DNA of 64,000 nucleotides, taken from Micromonospora siamensis. Its GTDB lineage: Bacteria; Actinomycetota; Actinomycetes; Mycobacteriales; Micromonosporaceae. The stretch spans positions 620,001 through 684,000 of the forward strand of contig NZ_LT607751.1 in NCBI RefSeq assembly GCF_900090305.1, in the 5' to 3' direction. Position numbers and translations under genes: made by a program. This document shows positions 47,226 through 55,041 of the stretch, one piece after another. The number at the start of each line of letters is the position of its first letter. Positions within the stretch are counted from its first letter, which is position 1. Below the pieces are notes generated by a model. It searched no databases. It had not been told where the DNA came from and was given only the letters and a program-made list of their open reading frames with translations.

Positions 47226-48425
47226 ATGCTTCCCGAGCGCACCGACGTCCTGGTGGTGGGGGCCGGCCCGACCGGCCTGGCCACCGCCGCGACCCTCGCC
47301 CGGCACGGGGTCGAGGTGACCGTGGTCGACCGGCTGGAGCGCCCGCCGGTCACCTCGCGGGCCGCCGTCGTGCACGCGTACACGCTGGAGGTGCTGGAAC
47401 GCATCGGGGTGGCCGCGCCGCTGGTCGCCCGCGGGCTGCGCTCACTCCGGTTCCGGGTCCGCGACCGGGACCGGGTGGTCGCCACCATCGGCTTCGGCGA
47501 CCTGCCGTCGGCCCACCCGTACGCGCTGATGGTGTCCCAGGCGCAGACCGAGGCGGTGCTCGCCGACCGCCTCGCCGACCTCGGCGGCCGGGTGCTCCGG
47601 GCGTACGAGCTGACCGGACTGGACCACGACGCGGCCGGCGCGGTGGCGACCTTCGCGGGCGGCGGCACCGTCCGGGCCCGCTGGGTGGTGGGCGCCGACG
47701 GCATGCACAGCCGGGTACGCGAGCTGGCCGGGATCGGCTTCGGCGGCCCCACCGACCACGGTGAGTCGTTCGTCCTGGCGGACGTGCGGGTGGAGAGCGC
47801 GCTGCCCCGCGACGAGGTCTCCCTCTTCCTCGCCCGCCAGGGGCCGATGGTGTGGGCGCCGCTGCCCGGCGGTGTGGTCCGGCTGGTCGCCACGGTCGCC
47901 GACGCGCCCCGCGACCCGGACGCCGGCCTGCTCCAGGCGTTGCTCGACGAGCGCGGCCCGACCCGCCGGCCGGACCGGATCACCGAGGTGCTCTGGAGTT
48001 CCCGCTTCCGCATCCACCACCGGGTCGCCGAGACCTACCGCAACGGGCCGATGCTGCTCGCCGGGGACGCCGCCCACGTGCACAGCCCGGCCGGTGGGCA
48101 GGGCATGAACCTCGGCATCTGCGACGCCGTGGCGCTCGGCGACACCCTCGCCGAGGTGCTGGCCGGTGCGCCGGACACCCGGCTCGACGAGTACTCCGCC
48201 GCCCGTCGCCCGCTCGCCGAGGAGGTGGCCGGCTTCGCCGACCGGCTGACCCGGCTCGCCACCCTGCCGCCGGTCGCCCGGCCGCTGCGGAACGTGCTGC
48301 TCGGCGCGGTCTCGGCCGTCCCACCGGCCCGACGTCGGGTCGCGTTGCGGCTCTCCGGGCTCACCCACCGCCCCGCGCAGCCCGACGCTGCTCGCTCCCC
48401 CCACCCGGCGGGCCCACCCCGCTAG
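47226..48425 (+). CDS. FAD-dependent aromatic monooxygenase (PHBH/UbiH type)
   Basis: Protein of 399 aa. The Rossmann GxGxxG is VLVVGAGPTGLATAATLARH, the middle DG motif is WVVGADGMHSRVRELAG, and the C-terminal GD motif is PMLLAGDAAHVHSPAGGQGMNLGICDA in pieces. It should hydroxylate an aromatic or polyketide substrate using NAD(P)H and O2. The PPVTSRAAVVHAYTLEVLER segment is typical of class A polyketide/rifampicin-type monooxygenases, so drug inactivation is possible. Start ATG 47226 is preferred to 47223 because of spacing from GGAGGT. TetR control suggests induction by a small ligand. Confidence 0.9.
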   Translation: MLPERTDVLVVGAGPTGLATAATLARHGVEVTVVDRLERPPVTSRAAVVHAYTLEVLERIGVAAPLVARGLRSLRFRVRDRDRVVATIGFGDLPSAHPYALMVSQAQTEAVLADRLADLGGRVLRAYELTGLDHDAAGAVATFAGGGTVRARWVVGADGMHSRVRELAGIGFGGPTDHGESFVLADVRVESALPRDEVSLFLARQGPMVWAPLPGGVVRLVATVADAPRDPDAGLLQALLDERGPTRRPDRITEVLWSSRFRIHHRVAETYRNGPMLLAGDAAHVHSPAGGQGMNLGICDAVALGDTLAEVLAGAPDTRLDEYSAARRPLAEEVAGFADRLTRLATLPPVARPLRNVLLGAVSAVPPARRRVALRLSGLTHRPAQPDAARSPHPAGPPR

Positions 48426-48434
48426 GCTGCGCCG

Positions 48435-48998
48435 GTGGATCAGGTCTGGCGCAGCTGGGGCGGTGTGCTGGTCGTCGCCGCCGCCGCGGTGCCGCTCGCG
48501 GCCCTGGCCACCGTGCTGCTGGCCCGCCTCCGCCGGGACGCGCCGACCCGGGCGCAGGCGTGGCGGCGCAGCCTCGCCGAGGTCGGCATGGTCGTCGGGA
48601 CCGCCCCCTGGGTGTGGATGATCCTCACCCCGCTCGACGCGCCCCGGCGGGTCGACCTCGTGCCGCTGCACGACCTCATCCACCTGCCCGACGGCTCGTC
48701 GGCCGGCGAGGTGGCGGTCCAGGTGGTCGGCAACCTGCTGGTCTTCGCCGCGCTGGGCTGCCTCGCCCCGGTACGCTGGCCCGCCCTGGCCGGCTTCGGC
48801 CGGCTCTTCCTGCTCGGCGCCGCCGCCTCGGCGACGGTCGAGACGTTGCAGTACGCGCTGCGCCTCGGCCGGTTCAGCACCGTCGACGACGTGCTGCTCA
48901 ACGCGACCGGGGCGGCCCTGGCCGGGCTGCTGTCCCGACCGTGGTGGGCTCACCGGACGGCAACGCCGGTCGCAGCAACCGCCACGCCACCGCGCTGA
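48435..48998 (+). CDS. VanZ-like membrane protein
   Basis: Protein of 187 aa with about five membrane helices. The VanZ signature appears as NLLVFAALGCLAPVRW and ASATVETLQYALRLGRFSTVDDVLLNATGA in pieces, with the conserved Glu-Thr-x-Gln and Asp-Asp residues. VanZ proteins are linked to low-level teicoplanin resistance; most family members have unknown roles. The 3' end overlaps the convergent MFS gene by 101 bp, so one of the two ends may be mis-set, although both read well. Start GTG 48435. Confidence 0.85.
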   Translation: MDQVWRSWGGVLVVAAAAVPLAALATVLLARLRRDAPTRAQAWRRSLAEVGMVVGTAPWVWMILTPLDAPRRVDLVPLHDLIHLPDGSSAGEVAVQVVGNLLVFAALGCLAPVRWPALAGFGRLFLLGAAASATVETLQYALRLGRFSTVDDVLLNATGAALAGLLSRPWWAHRTATPVAATATPPR

Positions 48999-50274
48999 CC
49001 AGCCCGGTCACCACCGCCGTCGCCACGATCACCGCCGCCACCCCGTACGCCGCCCCGGCCAGGCCGGCCGCCGCCGCGCCCACCGGCGCGCTGACCAGGC
49101 CGACCATCCGCTGCGCCGAGCCGACCCGGCCGAGCAGCCCGGCCGGCACCCGGGCCTGCCCGTACGCGGCGAAGAGGCTGTTCCACACCGTCGTGCCGGC
49201 GGCGAAGGCGGCCAGCGCCAGCCCGCCGGGCAGCGGTGACCGGGCCACGGCCAGCCCGGTCAGCGCCACCGCCTGCCCGAGCAGCACCAGCCGTAGCGCG
49301 GCGACCGGGCCGAGCCGGGCGGCCAGCCGGCCCGCGCCGAGCGCCCCGGCGAGACCGCCGAGGATGGTGCCGGCGGCCAGCAGCCCGTACCCGCCGGGCG
49401 GCACCCGCAGCACGTCCAGCGCGTAGAGCACCAGCACCGCCATCAGGCCGCTGATCGCCAGGTTGCTGCCCGCGCTCAGCAGCGTGACCCGCCACAGCAC
49501 CGGCTCCCCGCGCAGCCAACGCAGCCCCTCGCCGGCCTCCCGCCAGACCGCGCTGCGCCGCCGGTTCCCGCCGGCCGCGCCCCGCCGCGCGGCCCCGCCT
49601 GTCGGTCGCGGCGGGCCGGCCGAGGAGCCAGGGTCGGTCGGGGTGCCAGGACCGGCCGGGGTCCGGGTGCCCGGCCGGGCAGGCCGGTCGGCAGGTGGGC
49701 GGAGGGCGAGGACGAGCAGGGCGGCGACCGCGAAGGTGACCGCGTCGACGGTGAACGGCAGCGCTGCCGAGGCGGCGAAGAGCACCCCGGCCAGCGGGGC
49801 GCCGAGGAAGCCACCGGCCACGGCCGTACCGGCCTGGAGGCGGCCGTTGGCGGTGGGCAGCGCGCCGGCCGGCACCACCGCCGGCAGCAGCGCGAACGAG
49901 GCCGCGTCGAAGAGCGCGCCGAGCGTGGCCAGCAGCACGGCGACCAGCACCAGCAGGGCGGGACCGGCCCGGTCCAGGGCCACCGCGACCGCCAGCCCGG
50001 CCACCACCACCGCCCGCAGGGCGTCCACCGCCGCCATGGTCCGGCGCCGCTCCCAGCGGTCCGCGTACACGCCGCCGAGCAGGCCGAGCAGGAGCGATGG
50101 GAGCTGGCCGGCCACGGTCACCAGGGCCACCGTCCGGGGATCGCGGGTCAGCGCCACGGCCAGCAGCGCCAGCGCCGGCGTACGCAGGGTGTCGCCGAAG
50201 CGGGAGGCGACGGTGGCCGACCAGAGCAGCCGGTAGTCGCGGCCGAGGCGGGCCGGACGGGAGTCGACGGTCAT
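48898..50274 (-). CDS. MFS transporter (EntS/MFS_3 type)
   Basis: Protein of 458 aa. The RLGRDYRLLWSATVASRFGD start, GVYADRWERRRTMAAVDALR (motif A) and LVSAPVGAAAAGLAGAAYGV are typical of the enterobactin-exporter-like MFS_3 family. About 12 helices, with a long Pro/Gly/Thr-rich cytoplasmic loop (residues ~205-240) between halves. Start ATG 50274. It is divergent from the TetR regulator at 50395, which might control it or the carboxylase genes beyond. Confidence 0.88.
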   Translation of the reverse strand: MTVDSRPARLGRDYRLLWSATVASRFGDTLRTPALALLAVALTRDPRTVALVTVAGQLPSLLLGLLGGVYADRWERRRTMAAVDALRAVVVAGLAVAVALDRAGPALLVLVAVLLATLGALFDAASFALLPAVVPAGALPTANGRLQAGTAVAGGFLGAPLAGVLFAASAALPFTVDAVTFAVAALLVLALRPPADRPARPGTRTPAGPGTPTDPGSSAGPPRPTGGAARRGAAGGNRRRSAVWREAGEGLRWLRGEPVLWRVTLLSAGSNLAISGLMAVLVLYALDVLRVPPGGYGLLAAGTILGGLAGALGAGRLAARLGPVAALRLVLLGQAVALTGLAVARSPLPGGLALAAFAAGTTVWNSLFAAYGQARVPAGLLGRVGSAQRMVGLVSAPVGAAAAGLAGAAYGVAAVIVATAVVTGLVSAVAWRLLRPALPSGEPTTVGTAARPGPPRSR

Positions 50275-50394
50275 GGCGGCGAACCTGCCGGCTCGACCAG
50301 GTCGAGGGTCAACTTCGCCGGTTGCGCCGCCATCGGCCGAACCGAGCGGTAACCGAGCCTCCCGGGCGTACCGGGCGAGGTCTACGCTTGCCGG

Positions 50395-51015
50395 GTGACG
50401 GTGGGTCAGCAGGCACGGGGCACGACGGGTGGCGCGGCGGGCGCGGGCCGGCGCCGCTCCAGGCGGGACGAGATCCTGGAGATCGCGGTCGGCCTCTTCG
50501 CCGCCCGGGGCTACCACGGCGTGTCGATGGACGACATCGGCGCCGCCGCCGGGGTCACCGGCCCGGCGCTCTACCACCACTTCGCGGGCAAGGAGGCGAT
50601 GCTGGTGGCCGCCCTGATCCCGGTCAGCGAGGGGCTGCTCGACGGCGGCCGGGAGCGGGCCGCCGGGCACCCCGACGACCCGCGCGCCGCGCTGGAGTCG
50701 CTGATCGACTTCCACGTCGACTTCGCGCTGGCCAACCCCGCCGTGATCGCCCTGCACCTGCACGAGCTGGATCGGCTCCCGGACGAGCCGCGCCGCCGGA
50801 TCCGCCGGCTCCAGCGGCTGTATGTCGAGGAGTGGGTCACCGTGCTGACCGGGCTGCACCCGGGGATGCCGGCCGGTGAGGCGCGGGTGCTGGCGCACGC
50901 CGCGTTCGGCCTGATGAACTCCACGCCGTTCCTCGGCGGCGAGGTGGAGCGCCGCCGCCGGGCCACGCTGCTGCGGTCCGCGACGCTGGCCGCCCTGCTG
51001 GCCGAGACGGCCTGA
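50395..51015 (+). CDS. TetR-family regulator, probably of the acyl-CoA cluster
   Basis: Protein of 206 aa with a clear TetR HTH (RRDEILEIAVGLFAARGYHG, VSMDDIGAAAGVTGPALYHH, FAGKEAMLVAAL) and the C-terminal pattern of the SACE_7040/KstR-like group. Regulators of this group sit beside liu and other acyl-CoA catabolic genes and respond to acyl-CoAs. It is followed after 150 bp by the biotin carboxylase gene. Start GTG 50395. Confidence 0.9.
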   Translation: MTVGQQARGTTGGAAGAGRRRSRRDEILEIAVGLFAARGYHGVSMDDIGAAAGVTGPALYHHFAGKEAMLVAALIPVSEGLLDGGRERAAGHPDDPRAALESLIDFHVDFALANPAVIALHLHELDRLPDEPRRRIRRLQRLYVEEWVTVLTGLHPGMPAGEARVLAHAAFGLMNSTPFLGGEVERRRRATLLRSATLAALLAETA

Positions 51016-51097
51016 CCGGCCGCTGACCGCCGGCTGACGGTGGGCCGGCTCGACGGGCCGCTGAGCTGGGGCCCGTCCCGACCGGTTGCCGGGGCGA

Positions 51098-51127
51098 CTC
51101 GTGAGTAACCGGCCGCTCGTGATTACC
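51098..51127 (+). promoter_or_regulatory. direct repeat upstream of the biotin carboxylase gene
   Basis: CTCGTGAGTAACC (51098-51110) and CTCGTGATTACC (51116-51127) are 18 bp apart, in the 150-bp leader before the carboxylase gene. Possibly an operator or activator site. Confidence 0.4.
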
Positions 51128-51164
51128 TGGCACCCGTCCCCACCCCTGGACGCCGGGAGGAAAC

Positions 51165-52502
51165 ATGATCGAGTCGCTGCTGGTCGCCAACCGGGGCGAG
51201 ATCGCCCGCCGCATCATCCGGACCGCCAAGCGGCTCGGCATCCGCGCGATCGCGGTGCACTCGGAGGCCGACGCGGACCTGCCGTTCGTGACCGAGGCCG
51301 ATCAGGCGGTCTGTGTCGGCCCGGCCAACCCGGCGCAGAGCTACCGCAACGTCGAGGCGATCCTCGCCGCCGCCAAGGAGACCGGCGCGCAGGCGATCCA
51401 CCCCGGCTACGGCTTCCTGTCGGAGAACGCGGACTTCGCCCGTACCGTCGAGGAGGCCGGCCTGGTCTGGGTCGGTCCGCGCGCGGACGCGATCACCGCG
51501 ATGGGCGACAAGATCAACGCCCGGAACCTGATGGCGGCGGCCGGCGTGCCGGTCGCGCCCGGCACCACCGACCCGGCGGCCAGCGTCGAGGCGGCGGTCG
51601 CCGCCGCGACGGAGATCGGCTACCCGGTGATGGTCAAGGCCGCGGCCGGTGGCGGCGGCATGGGCATGGGCGTGGCCAACGACGAGGCCGAGCTGCGCAC
51701 CCAGTACGAGAAGGTCGGCGCGTTCGCCGAGCGGATGTTCGGCGACGGCTCGGTGCTGATCGAGCGGTACTTCCCTCGGGTACGCCACGTCGAGGTGCAG
51801 ATCCTCGGCCTGGCCGACGGCCGGGTGGTGGCGCTCGGTGAGCGGGAGTGCTCGGTGCAACGGCGCAACCAGAAGCTGGTCGAGGAGTCCCCGTCCCCGG
51901 CGGTCTCCCCGGAGCTGCGCGAGCGCTTCCTGGCCGCGGCCGTGCGGGCCGGCGAGGCGGTGAACTACCGCAACGCGGGCACCGTGGAGTGCCTGCTGGA
52001 TCCGACCACGGGCGAGTTCTTCTTCCTGGAGATGAACACCCGGCTCCAGGTGGAGCACCCGGTCACCGAGTACGTCTACGGCGTCGACCTGGTCGAGGAG
52101 CAGCTGCGGGTGGCGGCCGGGCTGGCCCCGACCTTCGACCCGGACGCGCTGGTGCCCCGCGGGCACGCCATCGAGCTGCGGATCAACGCCGAGGACCCGA
52201 AGCGGTTCCTGCCCGGTCCCGGCGTGGTGAAGACCTGGGTGGAGCCGACCGGTGAGGGCGTCCGGGTCGACTCCGGCTACGTCGCCGGCAACACCGTCAC
52301 GCCGTTCTACGACAGCCTGATGGCGAAGCTGATCGTCAGCGGCGCGACCCGCGCCGAGGCGATCGAGCGGGCCCGTGCCGCGGTGGCCGCCTTCCAGCTG
52401 GCCGGCCCGAAGAACAACCTGCCGTTCTTCGCCGAGCTGCTGGAGAACGACGAGTTCCTCTCCGGCGACTACGACACCGGGATCGTCTCCCGCATGCGCT
52501 GA
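51165..52502 (+). CDS. acyl-CoA carboxylase biotin carboxylase subunit, no BCCP domain
   Basis: Protein of 445 aa. The N-terminal ANRGEIARRIIRTAKRLGIR and HPGYGFLSENADFAR, the ATP-grasp Gly-rich loop KAAAGGGGMGMG (about residues 159-170), RHVEVQILGLADG, the EMNTRLQVEHPVTE active-site region (Arg, Glu) and RINAEDPKRFLPGPG are all complete. The protein ends soon after, so it lacks the biotin carrier domain present in the ~650-residue alpha subunits of most actinobacterial acyl-CoA carboxylases. A separate BCCP must be supplied from elsewhere. Start ATG 51165 behind GGGAGGAAA. HMG-CoA lyase follows 66 bp later. Confidence 0.93.
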   Translation: MIESLLVANRGEIARRIIRTAKRLGIRAIAVHSEADADLPFVTEADQAVCVGPANPAQSYRNVEAILAAAKETGAQAIHPGYGFLSENADFARTVEEAGLVWVGPRADAITAMGDKINARNLMAAAGVPVAPGTTDPAASVEAAVAAATEIGYPVMVKAAAGGGGMGMGVANDEAELRTQYEKVGAFAERMFGDGSVLIERYFPRVRHVEVQILGLADGRVVALGERECSVQRRNQKLVEESPSPAVSPELRERFLAAAVRAGEAVNYRNAGTVECLLDPTTGEFFFLEMNTRLQVEHPVTEYVYGVDLVEEQLRVAAGLAPTFDPDALVPRGHAIELRINAEDPKRFLPGPGVVKTWVEPTGEGVRVDSGYVAGNTVTPFYDSLMAKLIVSGATRAEAIERARAAVAAFQLAGPKNNLPFFAELLENDEFLSGDYDTGIVSRMR

Positions 52503-52568
52503 CCGCGCGGTGGCGGTGCATGCTGGGGGTACCCATCACGAACCACCGTCACAGCGAGGTGACCCCTT

Positions 52569-53489
52569 ATGGCGGAACTGCCGGACAACGTGTCCATCCG
52601 GGAGGTCGGGCCGCGGGATGGGCTCCAGAACGAGGAGCCCATCCCCACCGACGCGAAGGTGCGACTGCTCGACGCGTTGTCGCGTACCGGCGTGCAGCGG
52701 ATCGAGGCGGTGTCGTTCGTGCATCCTCGGGCGATCCCGCAGATGGCCGACGCCGACGAGGTGTGGCGGCGCGCCGCGAAGGCCGACGGGGTGCGCTACT
52801 CGGCGCTGGTGCCGAACACCCGGGGGGCGCAGCGGGCCCTGGCCGCCGGCTTCACCGAGATCGAGGTGGTGGTCTCGGCCAGCGACACCCACAACCGGCG
52901 TAACGTCAACCGGTCGACCGAGGAGTCGCTGGACGACATCGCCGAGCTGATCGACCTGCTGCACGGCGCGGGCGCCCGGGCCGAGGTAATCGTGGCGACC
53001 AGCTTCGGCTGCCCCTACGAGGGCGACGTCGACCCGCGGCGGGTCGCCGGCATCGTCGACCGCGTGGTCCGCGACGGCGCCGACCGGGTCGCGTTCGGCG
53101 ACACCACCGGCATGGGTACGCCCCGACGGGTCCGCGAGCTGGTCACCGCCGTACGCGACCGGAACGCCCAGGTGCCGGTGCTGCTGCACTTCCACAACAC
53201 CCGGGGCACCGCCCTGGCGAACATGCTCACCGCCATGGAGTTGGGCGTCACCGAGTTCGACGCCAGCGTCGGCGGCCTCGGCGGTTGCCCGTACGCCCCG
53301 GGCGCCAGCGGCAACCTGGCCACCGAGGAGGCGGTGCACATGCTGCACGACATGGGCATCGACACCGGCATCGACCTGGACGCGCTGGTCGAGGTGGCTG
53401 AGCTGGCCGAGGAGCTGCTCGGCAAGAAGCTCCCGTCGGGGGTGCTGCGGGCCGGCCCGCGTACCCGCCTCACCCCGATGCCCGCCTGA
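52569..53489 (+). CDS. hydroxymethylglutaryl-CoA lyase
   Basis: Protein of 306 aa. It has the DRE-TIM barrel start REVGPRDGLQNEEPIPTDAK, VSFVHPRAIPQMADADEV, the metal-site LLHFHNTRGTALANMLTA (HxH-like), and the signature DASVGGLGGCPYAPGASGNL with the catalytic Cys. It splits HMG-CoA into acetoacetate and acetyl-CoA, the last step of leucine breakdown. Start ATG 52569 after AGCGAGGTGA. It fits the carboxylase and acyl-CoA dehydrogenase of the same cluster. A hairpin terminator follows. Confidence 0.94.
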   Translation: MAELPDNVSIREVGPRDGLQNEEPIPTDAKVRLLDALSRTGVQRIEAVSFVHPRAIPQMADADEVWRRAAKADGVRYSALVPNTRGAQRALAAGFTEIEVVVSASDTHNRRNVNRSTEESLDDIAELIDLLHGAGARAEVIVATSFGCPYEGDVDPRRVAGIVDRVVRDGADRVAFGDTTGMGTPRRVRELVTAVRDRNAQVPVLLHFHNTRGTALANMLTAMELGVTEFDASVGGLGGCPYAPGASGNLATEEAVHMLHDMGIDTGIDLDALVEVAELAEELLGKKLPSGVLRAGPRTRLTPMPA

Positions 53490-53502
53490 CAGCTGGCTAC
53501 GC

Positions 53503-53537
53503 CGCTGGCCGGCACCCGTCAGGGGTGCCGGCCAGCG
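53503..53537. terminator. bidirectional terminator after HMG-CoA lyase
   Basis: A perfect 15-bp stem (53503-53517 / 53523-53537) with a GTCAG loop, between convergent genes. Confidence 0.85.
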
Positions 53538-53553
53538 TGTCGTTCATGCGGTG

Positions 53554-54141
53554 TCAGTTGTTCCAGTGCTGGGCGACCAGGTCGGCGGCCTGCTGCTCCC
53601 ACTGCGCGTACGCATCCGGGTAGGCCGACACCTGCACCGTCTGGGCGGCGTCGGTCAGCGGCATGTCCTGCCACCCGTCGACCTGCTTCAGACCCTTCAG
53701 GAACGCCAGGGTCGAGTACTCAGGATCGGTGATCTGCTCCGGCGTTCCCCAACCACTGGACGGGCGCTGCTGGAACAGGCCCAGCGAGTCGTGGTCGTTG
53801 CGGTCGCCGAGGTGGCCCAGGTTTTCCAGCTTCGACTCCTGCAGGCTCGTGGCGATCGAGACCACGGCGGCCCGCTCCGGGAGACCGGCCTTCTTCGTCG
53901 CGGCGATGATCGCCTTCACATTGCCGGTCTGCTCGTCGTTCAGATCGATGTGCGACTGGGTGCCCTGCACGCCGTGCGGGATCAGCTTGCCGGCGTCGGG
54001 CTTGTCGGCCTGCACGACGGCGGCCGGGGTCAGGGCGGTGGTGGGGGTGGTGTCGGCGTGGTTCAGCGGACCGGCGGCCATCCCACCGGCGAAAGCCAGA
54101 CCAGCGATACCCAGCACGCTCTTGGTCAGCATCGAGTTCAT
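53554..54141 (-). CDS. secreted protein with lysozyme-like features
   Basis: Protein of 195 aa with a signal peptide (MLTKSVLGIAGLAFAGGMAA, cleavage near residue 28). The mature part has VVSIATSLQESKLENLGHLG, DRNDHDSLGLFQQRPSSGWG and YSTLAFLKGLKQV, a pattern seen in actinobacterial exported proteins with a lysozyme/transglycosylase-like helical fold; the E of LQESKLENL is the candidate catalytic Glu. It may trim peptidoglycan. Start ATG 54141 fits GGAGC and the signal peptide. It interrupts the acyl-CoA gene cluster. Confidence 0.75.
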   Translation of the reverse strand: MNSMLTKSVLGIAGLAFAGGMAAGPLNHADTTPTTALTPAAVVQADKPDAGKLIPHGVQGTQSHIDLNDEQTGNVKAIIAATKKAGLPERAAVVSIATSLQESKLENLGHLGDRNDHDSLGLFQQRPSSGWGTPEQITDPEYSTLAFLKGLKQVDGWQDMPLTDAAQTVQVSAYPDAYAQWEQQAADLVAQHWNN

Positions 54142-54593
54142 GGGAAAGCTCCATTCGGGGGTCGGCACGCCACCCGATGGGGGTCAGGCGACGCGCAAGC
54201 ACCGTCAGGCGCTCAAAAAGTCTTGGGGGGGTGTCCGGCACGGCCACGGACCCGGCGGGGCTCGTCGTGGCGGCGGACCATGTGTAACGACCGCCAGCCC
54301 CACATCATTCCCGGGGGCCCGACCCGATCCCGTAGGTATCGGCGCTGGCAGCCCGGGGTGCTGCTGCGGTCGTCCAGATGGTGTAACGACCCGGCCCCGG
54401 CCGCCATTCCACCGTGAGGATGCGGCCCGTCAAACGCGAACGAAGGTCTCGTCCAGCACGCCTGAACCGGACACCAGGCTCCAGACCGCCCGGGAGGGCC
54501 TCGTCCAGCACTCCGCGCCGACGAGGCGTGCCGGCCGCCCACCGCCTTCTCGTCGGATCAGCGCGCCCAAGCGGGACTGCGCCCTTCAGGTGC

Positions 54594-54743
54594 CTACAGA
54601 CTTGAGAGCACAGATGACTCAGATCGACCCCGGAGTGTCTCGTTGGGGTCAGCACGGCCGGTGCCACGCGCGGCGGGGCATCAAGGCCACGCGGAGCACA
54701 GCCGCATCGCCCAGGTGAGTCGTCTGTGCTCTCAAGTCTGTAG
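54594..54743. mobile_element. MITE-like unit with 28-bp terminal inverted repeats
   Basis: Ends 54594-54621 and 54716-54743 are inverted copies matching at 27 of 28 positions, with 94 bp between and no coding capacity. This size and layout fit a non-autonomous insertion derived from an IS. No target-site duplication is evident at the flanks, so a very long hairpin of other origin is not excluded. Confidence 0.55.
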
Positions 54744-54876
54744 CGCCGCAGCGACATGTCCATGCCTGGCCAAGGGGTGCGGCGAGTGGACTGCCAGGCG
54801 TCAGGAGTCGGCGTATCTCGGACCGGTCCGATCCCGCGATGCCCACCGGGCCACTGGGCCGGCGGCCCGGGCACGG

Positions 54877-54936
54877 CGGCGGCCCGCGCGCGTCGGCGGC
54901 CCGCGCGCGCCGGCGGCCCGTGCGCGCCGGCGGACG
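54877..54936. repeat. 17-bp tandem repeat, about 3.5 copies
   Basis: Units at 54877-54893, 54894-54910 and 54911-54927 (CGGCGGCCCGCGCGCGT and variants) plus a partial fourth. A GC-only minisatellite 100 bp before the carboxyltransferase gene. Confidence 0.8.
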
Positions 54937-54981
54937 ACCGCACGGGCGGCGGGGTCGCCGGGGGCCGGCCCGATGCGCTAG

Positions 54982-54998
54982 CCTAACGATCGTTCAGG
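54982..54998. promoter_or_regulatory. TetR-type operator upstream of the carboxyltransferase gene
   Basis: AACGATCGTT (54985-54994) is a perfect 10-bp palindrome inside CCTAACGATCGTTCAGG, symmetric but for one extra C. It resembles operators of TetR acyl-CoA regulators. The regulator at 50395 is the obvious candidate. Confidence 0.65.
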
Positions 54999-55041
54999 TA
55001 AGTCGGCGCGCTCACGAGGCGCGCGTGGCGAGGGAGTCGGC

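Larger units (their letters stand above)
54142..55041. other. 900-bp repeat-rich intergenic region
   Basis: No convincing gene. From left to right it holds the leader of the secreted-protein gene, two direct copies of GTGTAACGACC (54282-54292 and 54381-54391, 99 bp apart), repeated CTCGTCCAGCAC words near 54450 and 54507, a 150-bp MITE-like unit (54594-54743), a 17-bp tandem repeat (54877-54936) and the operator of the carboxyltransferase gene. Confidence 0.6.

Noticed and set aside
54142..54420. A c-di-AMP (ydaO-type) riboswitch upstream of the secreted lysozyme-like gene
   Set aside because: Such genes often have one in actinobacteria, but the conserved core words of the aptamer are not recognisable here.
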